Of a stretch of DNA of 64,000 bases, positions 25,191-36,659 are shown in pieces (the first letter of the stretch is position 1; each line of letters opens with the position of its first letter). The translations under genes and the position numbers were made by a program. Source of the stretch: Alligator mississippiensis (taxonomy: Eukaryota > Chordata > Crocodylia > Alligatoridae); assembly GCF_030867095.1 (NCBI RefSeq), contig NC_081824.1:360487829-360551828 (forward strand), in the 5' to 3' direction. A model generated the notes under the pieces. It saw only the letters and a list, made by a program, of their open reading frames with translations, had not been told where the DNA came from and ran no database searches.

Positions 25191-27080
25191 TGTGAATTTG
25201 AGCCAAATAGAATATATTGAATTGAATAAAACAGATGTTTAGGGGCTTGGGGTCTTTTTGAGGGTTCAAAATGAAGCAATAAAGATGGACTTTTTCAAAT
25301 AAAAGTTCAAACTGAACCTTTATTACTTGATTTCCCATGACTAGTTATCACACATAATATTCCAATACACGACTACTGAGAGACATTGTAGTAAATCTTA
25401 TCCAACATAGGAACAGACAAGAAGCAGATATAAACTTTAGGATATGATCATGTGTATCCAGTGTTGGTTTTGATTTTTTCTGAAAACGAAGTCCAAATTA
25501 ACATGAGACATGTATGTTATCTTAACTGAATCTTTTGTGTAGCTTTATGTTAAACCAGATCTAATTAAGTCTAGATCAATTTAAGCCAAGATTGACTGAT
25601 GTACTGATTGAGAGATTTGTCCAGCCTGCTAGCTCTATAGCCTGAAGTTAATCCATGTGTAGAAAAGAGCCTGCTCCTCTTACTGGAATGATGTGACTTC
25701 TTTGATAAAACTGATTGTTTAAAACTGTTTAATATGCTTATTTTACTAAATAAAGAAAAAGACAAACATTTTTATATAAAAAATTTATATAAAAAGCTAA
25801 TATTTTTTAGTCCACAGGATTACACTATTAGACAATTCAAGTGGCGTCAAGTTGTTAGGATAGTTAATGCTCATGTTCCTAAGAAGACAGGCATGAACTT
25901 TACTGAAGTGGAAGAATATTTTCTTTTTATTTCCATATTATTGTTTCCACAGAAACTGTGCTTGCGGAAGCAACCTGGCCCACATGTACAACACCCTGAA
26001 ACAGATGTAATACAGCCACCCCCATTCAGTGCTCAAAGAGCACTAATAAAATGACTCTCTCAGGAGTGCTTATTGACACACACCTAATACCACACTAAGG
26101 CAATTACATTACATCCTTTGTAGGGTGTACCACACACAGCAGTCATGGTGCACTTCACTGAAGCGCTCCCTAGTGTACTGCTTTGACAGTATAAATATAC
26201 CCTTAGGGTCTAATTTACTAATAGCATTCTGCTTGCAAGTCAGAGCACGTAAACAAGAACTGAGTTATGTATCAAACTGGCATCTGTCTTCCCTCTTCAT
26301 TCCCCCTACATTCCCCCTCCCATGTTTAATGAACCTCAACAGCACTATTTATAATTTTTTCAGCTTTAATTTTATGATGTGGGCATGAACAGGCCACACA
26401 AAGGTAGTAAGTAGCCTGCAAGACCTCAGGAGGGGAAGGAGCACTATGGTGCTATGCAAGGCTAGAAAGTGTTCAGAATTTCTTCATGCATAAGTCAAGC
26501 TTTCCCAGAGGAGTCTGGAAGAAAAACAAACATTTTTCAGCAACAGTGATTTAATTCAACACCATTCACTGTGTTTTTAGCAGGAGGATTTAAAGCACAG
26601 GACACCAAAATTACTAGTTTTAAAACAATAGTTTTGGAGGCCTAATAGTTTTATATTACTCTTTTCAGTGTTTCTTTGTGCAGCTGACAGAACATTATGA
26701 ATGGCTGGTACTATTGTTTTCTTTGGTCCATTGCATTGCTCCCATGCATTGCTTTGACAGAACTCACCTACACATACTTCCTTAGGCTGCACTAGGAAGA
26801 ATTTACCAGTCACCTCAAGAACAAAACTGAAACTTAAAAATCTGTAGGAAGGCATTAAAATCTGAGAATTAAATCTGATATACCTCTCAGACATATCCTG
26901 GAGATGAATGTAAACATCAGAAAGGGCTCACACCAAACCTTTACAAAATAACTTTATTTTTAAAAGAAATATAGGTCATATTTGAAAACACTTTCCAAAC
27001 AAAATACAAAAATCAAATTTGCATAATTAGATAGAAGAGAGAAAGAGAAATGGGGAATGCGAGATGAGGATAAGGATATA
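25191..27080. other. AT-rich unique DNA without recognised genes
   Basis: No supported coding sequence. The short frames at 25734-26054, 26125-26388 and 26577-26894 carry no known motif. Confidence 0.45.
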
Positions 27081-28162
27081 GGCTAGGAACAGACATTCAA
27101 AAAGCCTGAGCCTGAATAGATTCAATCTTTGCAGGTTACTCTAACCTGGCTAGGCTGAACTGGTTTGCAACTGGACCAGCATTCTCTCTGGACTGAGGAA
27201 ACTCAGGCACATACCTGAAGTGTCTCAGGCTAGAAGCTGGGGGGTGCTAAAGCAGCCATCCCTTCACTTCCACAGAACTGAGCTGGGGGGCGGGGGCATG
27301 GCCAGGCCCCAGCAGGACTTCTGATTAGGGAGGCCCAGCTGCCCAAACCCAGGCTTTTCCCCATTGGCTGCTCAAAGGGTGAGTGTTGCCAGACCACAGA
27401 CCCCTGGTACCACTCTGAGGCAAGCGGGGGTGGAGGTGCAGTGCATACATCTGTTGATGATATGGAGCTTTTCAATCTCCTTCCCTGCTTCTTTATACTG
27501 TCTGTATCAAACTGACAGAGAGCTGATAACAGTGTTTATCACTTCATCAGAAAAACAATAACCTCTCTCCATTCATTTAAACACTTCTTAAACAGCTTAC
27601 CAGCTGACCTGTTGATTAGCTCCAAAAAGCCCTAAGCCAACACTGTTGTTTGCCTGTCCCAATGAAACAGGAGACACACACAGACACCTCTTGGCATTAG
27701 CTAGCACACCGCATACCTCGGGTCTGTGGGGCTGGGGTTCATACTGTGGAAGGTGGGAGGGGGGATTCCTGCTTGAGCAGCAAGGAGGGTGGGGAGGACT
27801 AGGGCAGGGGGAAGCCAGGCAAACCCTACTGTGCCTGCAGTCTCTGCTGGAGCTCCAGCCAGGGAGCAGAGGGTAGGAGCCAGCTCTGCTATGGAGCAGA
27901 CAGCCCTGTACAGCCCAGAGAGCATACTGGGATGATGGGGGAGTCTGGTTATCTTAAACTAACAAGGGGTCTGGGACAAACATTGCATAAACCGATTTGA
28001 CTGAAATCAGTTAAATCTGATACTACATTCAACCAGGTTTATCTCAAATTGGTTTCAGCCATTTTCAAACTGGTTTATGTGCACTGAATATCTGTTTTGT
28101 TACAGGTTTAAACCAGTTTCTGATCACTTAAACCAGTTTATGTGTAATGTATGTTCCTAGCC
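27081..28162. mobile_element. TIR element, GGCTAGGAACA family (~1.08 kb)
   Basis: The segment begins GGCTAGGAACAGACATTCA and ends with the inverse of GGCTAGGAACATACATTAC, 16 of the first 19 positions matching. The pentamers outside the ends, ATATA (27076-27080) and ATAGA (28163-28167), agree at four of five positions. Inside are repeated AAACCAGTTT-like words near the right end and a GC-rich middle. No transposase is seen, so it is non-autonomous or internally replaced. Superfamily unknown; the GG start resembles the GGTGCATCTACAC family. Confidence 0.6.
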
Positions 28163-28790
28163 ATAGAGAAAGATCCTGCCATCCTCTCTTCTTTCCTGGT
28201 CAAAAGGAAGAGCAGCAGACACCGATCCCATTGCAGTCTACAGGGTGGTCCAGTAATTCAGTCACTAATTTAGGACTTGAGACCCAGAGTCAGGTCTGTG
28301 CCCTAACACAAAGTGCCAGTTTGACCTTGGCAAAAGTACATAGAACTCAATCCAACCTGGACACCTAAAATGAGATTTAGGGGGAATTTAGGCACCTACA
28401 TCCACAAGCATGAACCTCCCTGTGCTGCCCCAGGGGCAAACCAGCTCATTCCCAGGTGTCCCTAGGTGTCCTGGTGGCTGCAGGTGCCTGCTGAAGGCAG
28501 ACGTGATGAGAGGCCTGATCCTTTTTTTGGCGGAGTCTGCCCCACAGCTGGGGGGTGAGCTGACCTATTAGGCAGATTAGAGATAATCTTGCCCTAGAGT
28601 GGTATAACTTTGGCCCTGGAGTCGATAACAAGTGCTTTAAACCACTTAAAAGGTGTTAACATGTATTCATCCTAGGGATTAAGAGCTCCAGAAGCCACCT
28701 AAACTTACTGTGTAACAAGGCCTTAACAAGGCCTGTCTAACAAGGTGTGTGTAACAAGGGCTAGGCATCAACAAATTACTCTTTACAATA
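28163..28790. other. Unique or old repetitive DNA, nothing firm
   Basis: The stretch near 28340-28410 (CACCTAAAATGAGATTTAGG, AATTTAGGCACCTACAT) resembles the 'ttaggcacctaa' repeats common in turtles and crocodilians, but I cannot assign it. A tandem of GTGTAACAAGG words lies near 28710-28760. Confidence 0.3.
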
Positions 28791-28795
28791 CTGAG

Positions 28796-29067
28796 GGCAT
28801 GTCTACACTTAATGCTACATTGCCATAGCAATGCACTATGGCGATTTAGCATCTGCAGGCAAAAACCGTGACGCCACTGCTATATCACTGTAGCAATGAG
28901 TTCCCTCAATATAGCATGTTGCTATGGTGACATAGTGGCTAAAAATAACTGTGAGTCACCAGCATGGCACAGTATGGGCTGTTACTTTGCTGTCATTTAG
29001 TACTTCCAAGAGGAAGGTGCCATTGGTACTGCAGTAACAGTGCCATAGGGGCACGTGTAGATGCACC
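28796..29067. mobile_element. TIR element, GGTGCATCTACAC family, copy 1
   Basis: The left end is GGCATGTCTACAC and the right end GTGTAGATGCACC, inverse of GGTGCATCTACAC. The pentamer CTGAG flanks both sides (28791-28795 and 29068-29072), a perfect 5-bp target duplication. The interior has several TGCTATG/CATAGCA inverted words. At 272 bp it carries no coding capacity. Confidence 0.72.
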
Positions 29068-29184
29068 CTGAGTAATGCAGTGCCTAAGTCCCTTTGTTAA
29101 TCACTTTGTCTCAGTTCCCTATCCATAAAATGTGGTAATAGCAGTTCCCGATTTCACTAGGTGTTTTCAGGATAATGACATTAA

Positions 29185-29322
29185 AGATTAAGAGGAGGCT
29201 GGACAGGCATCTCATTGAACTCGTTTGAGCCCAATCACCTCCTGCCCATGACAGGGGACCAGACTCAATGATCTTACAGGTCCCTTCTGGTCCTTCTATT
29301 CTATGATTCTATTATGCTCAGA
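29185..29322 (+). mobile_element. CR1 LINE, 3' tail fragment
   Basis: The plus strand gives IKRRLDRHLIELV, the last residues of CR1 ORF2, then a stop region, CTCCTGCCCATGACAGGGGA, GATCTTACAGGTCCCTTCTG and an ATTCTATG-type octamer tail (29297-29316). The octamer tail is the classical CR1 3' terminus, a different subfamily from the other CR1 copies here. Extremely 5'-truncated. Confidence 0.8.
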
Positions 29323-29325
29323 TAC

Positions 29326-32300
29326 TAAAGTAATGGTACTCACAGTTGATACCTGTGACTTCCCTTTATGCAAATAGTCCATTTTAGTTGTCAGTCTGTC
29401 AAAGATACTAATCATGTTAATGCAGTTCCTAAATGATACTAAATTAGAATGCATTGCAAACACCCACCAGCAAAAAGAGAAATAATAAAGAAAAACTAGC
29501 ATAGATATGCACACTGAAGAAAGCAAAAAAGGAAATTCAGGTTGGAAAACAAATCTAAAGGGCAAATATTTAAAGACGACAAATTGTAATGCCAAAAGAG
29601 ACCACAACATGGTTTCAGTTTCAACACTGTGTTAAGTTACGCCATCCTGGATTGGGAAAATAACATCCACTCGTTATAGAGCTATGGGGTGAGCTTTCCA
29701 AAATGTATAATTCAGATCTAGGTACTATATTACCAAAAAAAGACTGACAAATAGGAAGGATTTTGCAGAACAAACTTCAGCCATTATCCTGCATGTTTCT
29801 TGGTAGCAGCAGACTCCTACACTTCTGCACATACAGTACCTAGCAGAACTGGGGCTGCTGTTAGGAAGCTGCACGTGTTTACTTAAGAGGAAAGAGAACA
29901 GTAGGAAAAAATTATCAAGGATATTAAAAAATCACTCACATAATAGAGGAGTAACTAGGAATAGTGAGATGAAAATAAGAACTGGGGAATTTACTCTGTG
30001 TAAAAGTTTCTGCAAGGGTGTAATGGAAGCCTTTGCCCTGCACTGTGCACTTTTAAAAATTAGATTTAGAAATCATTAATACATTAACAATACAGGTCAG
30101 TCTGGCATTGGCTGAAGATTGACTGATTAGATGACATGATAGATGTTTTCCATCTCTAAATTCTATCATTCTCTCTTCATATTTCCCTTTTCTGTCACTG
30201 CCTGACCTCAGACAACCGACAAGTGAACTTTGAGAAACAAAGCTCATAAAAAGGTACTTACTTCCTATGTTAGCAAGAGAAACCTTTGAACACCGTTCAC
30301 AGGGATCCTTATGTAGAAGAGGCAAGAAAAATAAATCAATATTTGCAGTTAAGGGATAGTTGGTTGTTTAAAAAAAAGAAAAGGAAATTGAGTGGCATTT
30401 TTGGCAAATAAGAGTTAGTGCACACAGCTTAAGAAAGAAATCCTGAGTATTTTGTAGCATTTTTCTAACCTGATCTGTGTGTACCTGGACTCAGATCTCC
30501 AGCATAAAATTGAGTTAAAGAAGAACAAAGCGAGTGCTAACAACAAAAGAACATGGGATGAAGAACAGCATGAAAAATGTTGGTCTCCCTGTTCAACTAA
30601 ATATTTGTAGTAAATCCTTAATTACAATGGACCTCTGCCAAGACATTAGCTGAAACAAAAGCCTTAGAATATTAATTTTAATAGTTATATTCAGAATCCC
30701 ACACTTTTTAATACAGGTATACCAATTGCTGTTTTTAATGGTAGCATTTCTCATAAACTATAGCTTGTGCTATAGCACAGCTCTCTCCTGTACTCAACAG
30801 AAAATAGTTGTGGTATCTCCAATATCACAGCATGGCAAATGTTAACTTTTTAAACACAATTTACTGCAAATGAATCATCTACAAGGTGAAAATGTCACCA
30901 GCTCAAATTTAAGCTGTCAGTAGAAAAGAATACAACGCCATTTCAGGAGTGCAGTTAAAGAATATTTAACAAAGGAGAAGAGATTGCCACCTGTAGTCTT
31001 CTATATTTCTTAGCAGTGTCTGGATAGTGTCACTACCTTTGGAGACTTCTGTAGATGGCAGGAGTGAATTCTGCAGAGAGGAAAATTCTGCAGAGAAGAA
31101 AAAAAGAATCAACACTTTTTTTTTTTTTTTGTCACTGATGTACCCTTCATTTTATAGAGTGATAGACTCTGGGGAAAGTGCAAATTTTGACACTTTGCAT
31201 GAACCTACAAGCGCACCACTAGCTTTATAATCTATTGCTTTCACATCTTATTTTCCAAGATATTCTTTGATAGGAGCCAGTCACTACAGCTTGTCAGCAT
31301 CTCTTGCCCTTTTTTCTTTGATGCTTAGATATATAAAGTGATCATACCACTTAGAATCTGCTGGTTTTCCTCTTAGTAAGGGCATGTTGCTTTAGCATTT
31401 ATATTCATCTGAAAACAATACTCTTTTCAAACATTTTACATATTCTTTAACAAAATATTAAGGGTCAGATTCAAAAGAGGACTTTGACATCTAACACAGG
31501 ATCTAGGATTTAGTAGAAAGTTACAGCCCCCTCAAAAATCTGTGGCCAGCCTTAAAGGCATTAAAATTCACAAAGTGCCTCCTTTTCTAACCTGAAAACT
31601 GCATAAGTACCTGCATTTCTGCTTTGTGTGTGTGCAAAGAACCATCCCCGGTTTGAACAGTGAGATGCCTGGCTGCATATACCCCATCTGGACCTATACA
31701 CTACTTAAAGCAGATCTTGAGTGGATCGTTCTTATAGCATGCCAAGCACCTCAACATTAAGCTCAGCACATAACACAGCAGCCACAGCTACTTTTATTTA
31801 AAAACACAGCCAGAGGCCACCTCTACCTACCAGGTTATACAAGAACCTAGTGAGTAGAGCACTTACTTAGGAGACCTATATTTAGCTCCATCCTTGCCCT
31901 GAACAGATCTAGTCTTACAACTACCATTTCTAGGCTACTACCTTAACCATCTGAATATTGGCTAGACTTAGTAGAGTACCCTTCGCTCTTCCAGTTAAAC
32001 CTGGCGACTATACCACCAAGAATGTAAGATTCATAGAACCAGACAAAATGACAGAAGAAGGGAGGCTGATCCTACATCCCAGTAGTCAGGGGACTAATCT
32101 GTTCCCTTCCCTGTAGACCAAGACCTTAGAGTGGCAGAGAGACTTGTATGTCTCAATAATGCTCAGAGCTATGTCACTTGGAGTCTCATGCTCCTGGCAG
32201 GGTCACTGATAGTGAACAAGCTTGAGGGCAGGTTCTAGACAAACCATGGCCTGACCCCAAGTCCTCAGATCAGGAAGAAGAGGACAGGATTTCATTTGTT

Positions 32301-32400
32301 TTAAAGATGGAAGAAGACTGCAGCAAGATGGAGGTTGATTGTTAATTAGTGTTCTCCCTTGCCATTGAGCCCAGATCTTCACCTTGTCATAATCATGTGA
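29326..32400. other. AT-rich unique DNA without recognised genes
   Basis: No gene recognised. A T17 run lies at about 31113-31130, next to a duplicated CTGCAGAGAGGAAAATTCTG / CTGCAGAGAAGAAAA. A region near 31460-31620 faintly resembles old reptile repeats with 'caaagtgcctcc'. Confidence 0.4.
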
Positions 32401-32799
32401 TTGCAGTCTCCATGAACCAGATGCCTCACATTAAACAAAGTCACACACAAGCTTCTACCACAGGAAACACACTGTCCTGTACCAACCTCCACTAAACCCT
32501 GCAGCAACGGACCCATGGCAATGGTAACAGAGACAAGGCTAGCGAACCTGGCAGTCTCCAGATACAAATCTGTATGCAAGTGGCAGTATCCTGATAGCTG
32601 TCTTGTGCTTGAGAAGAGAGACAGATGCAATTCATCAGCTGCTACCGTGACTGAGCAGTCTTATTCAGGATCCCCTCTGTTCATCTTACATGAGGCAGGG
32701 GCTAGAAAAGGTGCCCTAAACCTAGGCTGTCTTATCTGCTCCTGGCTGGATAACCATGTCCAGAGGGATCACTCTCTCTGCAGTCAGAAACATCATAGC

Positions 32800-33094
32800 A
32801 AGACAACATTTGCAACTTGGAATGTTTGCAACTTGGTGGAAAAGCAAGACAACTAAGGACCAGAAAGAAGTGCCATCATCTCCAAGGAACTAGTGAGATA
32901 CAATATCAACATTTTAGCTCTGAGCAAGACAAAATGACCAGATGAGGGTCAGCTGAGGGAAGAGGGTGGAGATTACACCTTCTTCTGGAAAGGGAAATTG
33001 GCCTAGGATGGACACATTCATGGCATTGGCTTCACCACCAAAAAACAGCTTGTCAATCAAATTATGGAGCTCCCTGTAGGAAATTATAGCTGTC
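32800..33094 (+). pseudogene. APE-type endonuclease N-terminus of a LINE, decayed
   Basis: APE endonucleases nick target DNA to prime LINE insertion. The plus-strand translation gives TTFATWNVCNLV, then GPERSAIISKELVRYNINIL, ALSKTK, DEGQLREEGGDYTFFWKGK, HIHGIGFTTKKQLVNQI and MELPVG. This follows the order found in LINE ORFs of many animals whose open frame begins 'TWNVRTL' and continues 'ALSETR', 'GYTFFW'. The conserved Asn in TWNV is kept, but the catalytic Glu of SET has become Lys. Stops interrupt at least three times. It is clearly different from the CR1 endonuclease in this window. The clade (RTE-like or other) was not determined. Confidence 0.68.
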
Positions 33095-33100
33095 TTATGA

Positions 33101-33286
33101 CCAGGGACACCAGTTTTCTCTGATAAAAAAATCTCCAATTTTTTGATGAAAAAAAGTAACCCAAAATCCACATTTTTTCATATAGTGTTGTTTCGTTTTA
33201 ATCATGGAAAAATGTGGATTTTGGGTATCTTTTTTATATTTAAAAATTGGGAATTTTTTTTTAGCAGAGAAAACCAGGATCCCTGA
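33101..33286. mobile_element. Foldback MITE-like element, CCAGGGAT family, copy 4
   Basis: Both arms are present, from CCAGGGACACCAGTTTTC to GAAAACCAGGATCCCTGA. The inner GTAACCCAAAATCCACATTT and its inverse AAATGTGGATTTTGGGTA are nearly perfect. Flanking hexamers TTATGA and ATATGA agree at five of six positions. It is inserted in the endonuclease reading frame of the LINE at 32690, so it is younger than that LINE. Confidence 0.8.
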
Positions 33287-33565
33287 ATATGAACCCTCTG
33301 TCCATAACCTAGACAGGAACTTCTTCTGGTTCTCAGAAAACATGTTTATTGGTGGTAACAAATCTCCAGAATTCTTGGAAATAATGTTTCCCAAAAGGAA
33401 TACAAAAGTGGTTATTCATGTTAGTCTCAAGTTGGAGGAAGGTAAGGCAGGGTGGCACCTTAGATGTTATACTTAGATGAACCTAAGTGCTAAGCTGTAC
33501 ATACATTTGGGGTCTATGTCACCTCAGAAAGTGAACTAATTTAATTGGTTAGCCCAATTTAATGA

Positions 33566-34795
33566 ATGTGTGGCAAGGCACAAGGTGTGCCTGACACTTT
33601 AAGTGGCAAGTGAGTGGCAGTTTGGGCTCCTGAGTTGTCCACAGGTGGGGTCAAGTTTAATTAAGTGACCACATGACCTGAGGGCAAACCCTGGATTGGC
33701 TACAGATCCTTGCAGCCAAGATTTAAGAACAGGCTTGGCTGGCAGAAGGAGATCTCTAGGAGTTCTAGTTTCCTGCCCCTACACCCGTGGAGTGAAGCAC
33801 CAGGCTCTGTACAGCTCTGCTCTGTAGGAAGCCCTGCAGGCAGCCTGGCAGCAGCCCGGGGAAACAGGTTCCGCCCAAGAAAAGCAGCAAGCCTGATTTG
33901 TCTCAGAGATGGCCTGTAAGAACTCAGAAGGCCAGTGAAGCAGAGAGTGCCTGTGATAACTCAGGAGGCTGGGAAGACGGAGAGTGGGGGTCCAGGCATG
34001 CCTGAAAGCACCTGAGGCCAAAGTAGACTTGGGGCTAAGAGTGGGGCCAGGGTATGCTGGCAAGCCACCCGAGCTGAAAGTGGCCTGGGGGCTGAGCTCA
34101 GACCTGTGAGGGGCAGTATGCCTGATAGCTGGTGTAGAGTAGGGCATGAAGCACCTGAAGGTCTGTCCAGGGTCAGAATGGAGACTGCGAGCAGGAAAAC
34201 CTAAAGGACCAGGTAGAGTAGGGCACATAAAGGACTGTGCAAAGTAGGGTGGTACTTTGTCCCAGACAAGGGGCAGAATGAATGAAGCCCAGTAAAGAGG
34301 GCAGAGTGAATGGGGTCTGTGGCAGGGTACTGTTTGTGCCTGCCACTTTAAGGGCTTGGAACTGGCAGCTGCCAGGTACCTGATGAGGGCAGCCATTTCG
34401 AATCTGCCATATAAACAGGGCACTTCTGCTGCTGGAGGCCAGGCAACAACATCGCCTGGCTGGAGAGCTGCTGGTATCATCTGGAGGTAAGGGAGGAGCT
34501 GTAGGTCCTCCCTTAGCTGTAGGTCAGGAGGCTCCTGGTCCTGGGTACAACCTAAAACTGCACCCTGCCAGGAGTGGGTGGCTTGATGGGGCTCTCAGTG
34601 GCACAGGAGCCCCCAGGAAATGCCAGGCCAGTTACCACCCCGGTGAAAGGTGGCTTGGGGTGCCTTAACTCCTAGGCCCCACAACTGAGTGGGTTACGCC
34701 TTCATAGGGTCTGGAGAGTGGACCCCCGGAGAGATAAAAAAGGCCATAGATTCATGCCTGTCTGGGCTTCCCCTGACTGGTCAATGCTGGGGCCA
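33566..34795 (+). mobile_element. Two LTR-like segments in tandem (uncertain)
   Basis: Two blocks begin alike: TGTGGCAAGGCACAAGG...CACTTTAAG at 33571 and TGTGGCAGGGTACTGTT...CACTTTAAG at 34319. Each is followed by a TATA-like box (TTTAAGAACAGG near 33722, CATATAAACAGGG near 34409) and G/C-rich sequence. A TG start, a TATA box and repeated leader-like sequence suggest solo LTRs of a Gypsy-like family. No gag or pol was found. The open frame on the minus strand (34480-33779) has no recognisable domain. Confidence 0.4.
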
Positions 34796-34799
34796 GGAC

Positions 34800-35410
34800 T
34801 TCACTTGTGAAGGCTGAACAGGTTCAGGTCCCGTAGCCTCTCATTGTAGGGTCTGCCCTGCTGTCCCCAGATCATGCAGGTGGCCCTCCTCTGGACCCTC
34901 TCAATGTTGTCCACATCCCTCTTGAAGTGGGGCGCCCAGAACTGGACACAGTACTCCAGCTGTGTCCTGACCAGTGTCACGTAGAGGGGGAGGATCACCT
35001 CCTTGGACCTACTTGTGATGCACCTGTGGATGCACGATAGGGTCCGGTTAGCCCTGCTGACCGTGACCTCGCATTGTTGGCCCATGTTCATCTTGGAGTC
35101 AATGATGACTCCAAGATCCCTTTCTGCCTCCGTGCTCCCAAGAAGGGAGTTTCCCATCTTATAAATGTGTTGCCTGTTACTACTGCCCAAGTGCAGCACC
35201 CTGCACTTGTCCGTATTGAAGCACATCCTATTTTTGTCAGCCCACCCTTGCAACCTATCCAGGTCTTTCTACAGTCTTTCCCTCCCTGCTAGCATGCCCA
35301 CCTCACCCCAGATTTTGGTATCATCGGCGAATTTGAACAGGTTGCTTTTCACCCCATCGTCCAAATCGCTGATAAAGAAATTGAACAGCGCGGGCCCAAG
35401 GCCAGCTTCA
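34800..35410 (-). mobile_element. CR1 LINE, internal RT fragment
   Basis: Reading on the minus strand, the RT palm and thumb are present: FADD (about 35320-35331), then WADKNRMCFNTDKCRVLHLG, AERDLGVIIDSKMNMG, RTQLEYCVQFWAPHFKRDVD and LRDLNLFSLHK. It stops at 34800 without the C-terminal domain or 3' tail, so it is truncated at both ends. A 150-residue open frame (35253-34801) shows limited decay. It is closest to the copy at 47190-48989 in this window. Confidence 0.88.
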
Positions 35411-35414
35411 AGAA

Positions 35415-35937
35415 AAAAGATGACAAAGCGAGGCCAAAGATTTTACACACAACCTTCCGTCACCAGAAACAGAACCGTTTCTCACATATTGGTCAACATC
35501 AGTGGTTTATTGTGCTTTTAACATCCACTTCAAATATACTGGATTAAATATTGCTCTTGTCAAATGATATAAAAATGAAAAATGTAGACCACGTTTAGGA
35601 GAAGCTATATGATGTGCTTTTGCCTCATGTAACACTTCAAATAACATCTGAGACGTAAGAAATGCCATGCTTAGGGAGATTCAGTTATTGAAGTTACTGC
35701 ATCAGATCTGCATTCTTACTATAATTATTTGGTGAGCCTGTTGCTCATGATGACTGGATAATTTAAGAGTTTAGCAGGTCATTTGTAACCATGGAAATCA
35801 TGTTGCCTGCATATCTAATAGACTAATTTCCACATGAACAAGGAAGCAGCTTTGTTTGTTTACTTGCTTATTAAATGTTATTTCCAACTACCTTGTTTTC
35901 TTCAGGAGAATTATCATGGAATTGCTGGCATACATAA

Positions 35938-35938
<1 letters not shown>
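35415..35938. other. AT-rich unique DNA
   Basis: No coding, RNA or repeat signal is recognised. Confidence 0.4.
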
Positions 35939-35940
<2 letters not shown>

Positions 35941-35974
<34 letters not shown>

Positions 35975-36160
35975 ACGTACATACAGGTATATGTAGAGGT
36001 AGAGATAGAGGTCAGTATCTGCATGTATGTTGCTGTGAATGAAAAAACTGCAGCAGAATAGTACTTGTATGTATAGTACAAGTGTATAGTCCTGCATATC
36101 TATGTGTGTATGTATATCCATATGCATATGAGTATAGTTATAGGTATGTGTATATAAATG
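35941..36160. repeat. (AC)n microsatellite and degenerate GTAT-rich tract
   Basis: A pure (AC)16 run at 35941-35972 is followed by GTAC and GTAT-like units (ACGTACGTAC, GGTATATG, GTATGTATA) with purine tracts up to about 36160. Confidence 0.9.
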
Positions 36161-36427
36161 AAGCAATGTCCTTGCACAGACACAGTAAGAGCTAAGGTTT
36201 ATATGGCTATTTTGCTGATTTTTAAGGTATGTACATACAATTGTCCAGATTCTATTTCACTCATTGTGTGCGTCTACATGAGAGTAAACATCTCAGTGTG
36301 TACACATGTTGCCCTGTTAGGCAGCAGTTAACTAATAAACTCTGCAGCAGGATAGTACTTATAAATACACGTACTATCCTGCTGCAGAGTTTTTTTCATT
36401 CACAACAACATACATGCAGATGCTGAC
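36011..36427. repeat. Inverted repeat with ~62-bp arms and a perfect internal hairpin
   Basis: The arm at 36011-36073 is the reverse complement of 36362-36427 with few mismatches (shared words ATCTGCATGTATGTTG, TGTGAATGAAAAAA, GCAGCAG). The right arm is itself part of a perfect hairpin: 36338-36358 and 36371-36391 are exact reverse complements (21 bases) around a 12-base loop. No target duplication recognised. Confidence 0.8.
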
Positions 36428-36659
36428 CCAGGTTGCTAGGCCATGAGGGTGCTTCAGGGCAGGGGCTACCTGCCACCTAGCCCCAGACCGAAGTACATTC
36501 ATGCCCTGTGCCCGTCTTGCCAGTCAGGCTGCTCTGACCTTCCTCAATGTTCTCCAGGCCCATGCACATGTGTAAACATAGTACCCAGAAGCAACAGCCT
36601 AGCGTGATAAGTGCTGGAGTGTATTGCATTGCATTAATGTGCATGTGTAGATGTATCCA
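36265..36659. mobile_element. TIR element, GGTGCATCTACAC family, possible copy 3
   Basis: Ends are TGTGCGTCTACATG on the left and GTGTAGATGTATCC on the right, weaker matches to the family termini at 28796 and 55308. The flanking pentamers do not match well. It overlaps the hairpin at 36338-36391, and both could be parts of one old element. Confidence 0.35.

Larger units (their letters stand above)
32690..33292 (+). mobile_element. Non-CR1 APE-type LINE, 5' (endonuclease) portion
   Basis: A LINE fragment in plus orientation that carries the start of an endonuclease and is interrupted at 33101-33286 by a foldback MITE. The same lineage's reverse transcriptase portion lies at 37990-39425, so the two may be parts of one copy split by later insertions. 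Only about the first third of the endonuclease is recognised. The sequence from 32400 may be its 5' untranslated region. Confidence 0.65.

Noticed and set aside
33779..34480. A 233-residue open frame on the minus strand
   Set aside because: It lies in LTR-like repetitive DNA, has no recognisable domain, and there is no splice or start context to support it.
35941..35972. A CRISPR-like or regulatory array at the AC repeat
   Set aside because: It is a simple dinucleotide microsatellite with no spacers; the genome is eukaryotic.
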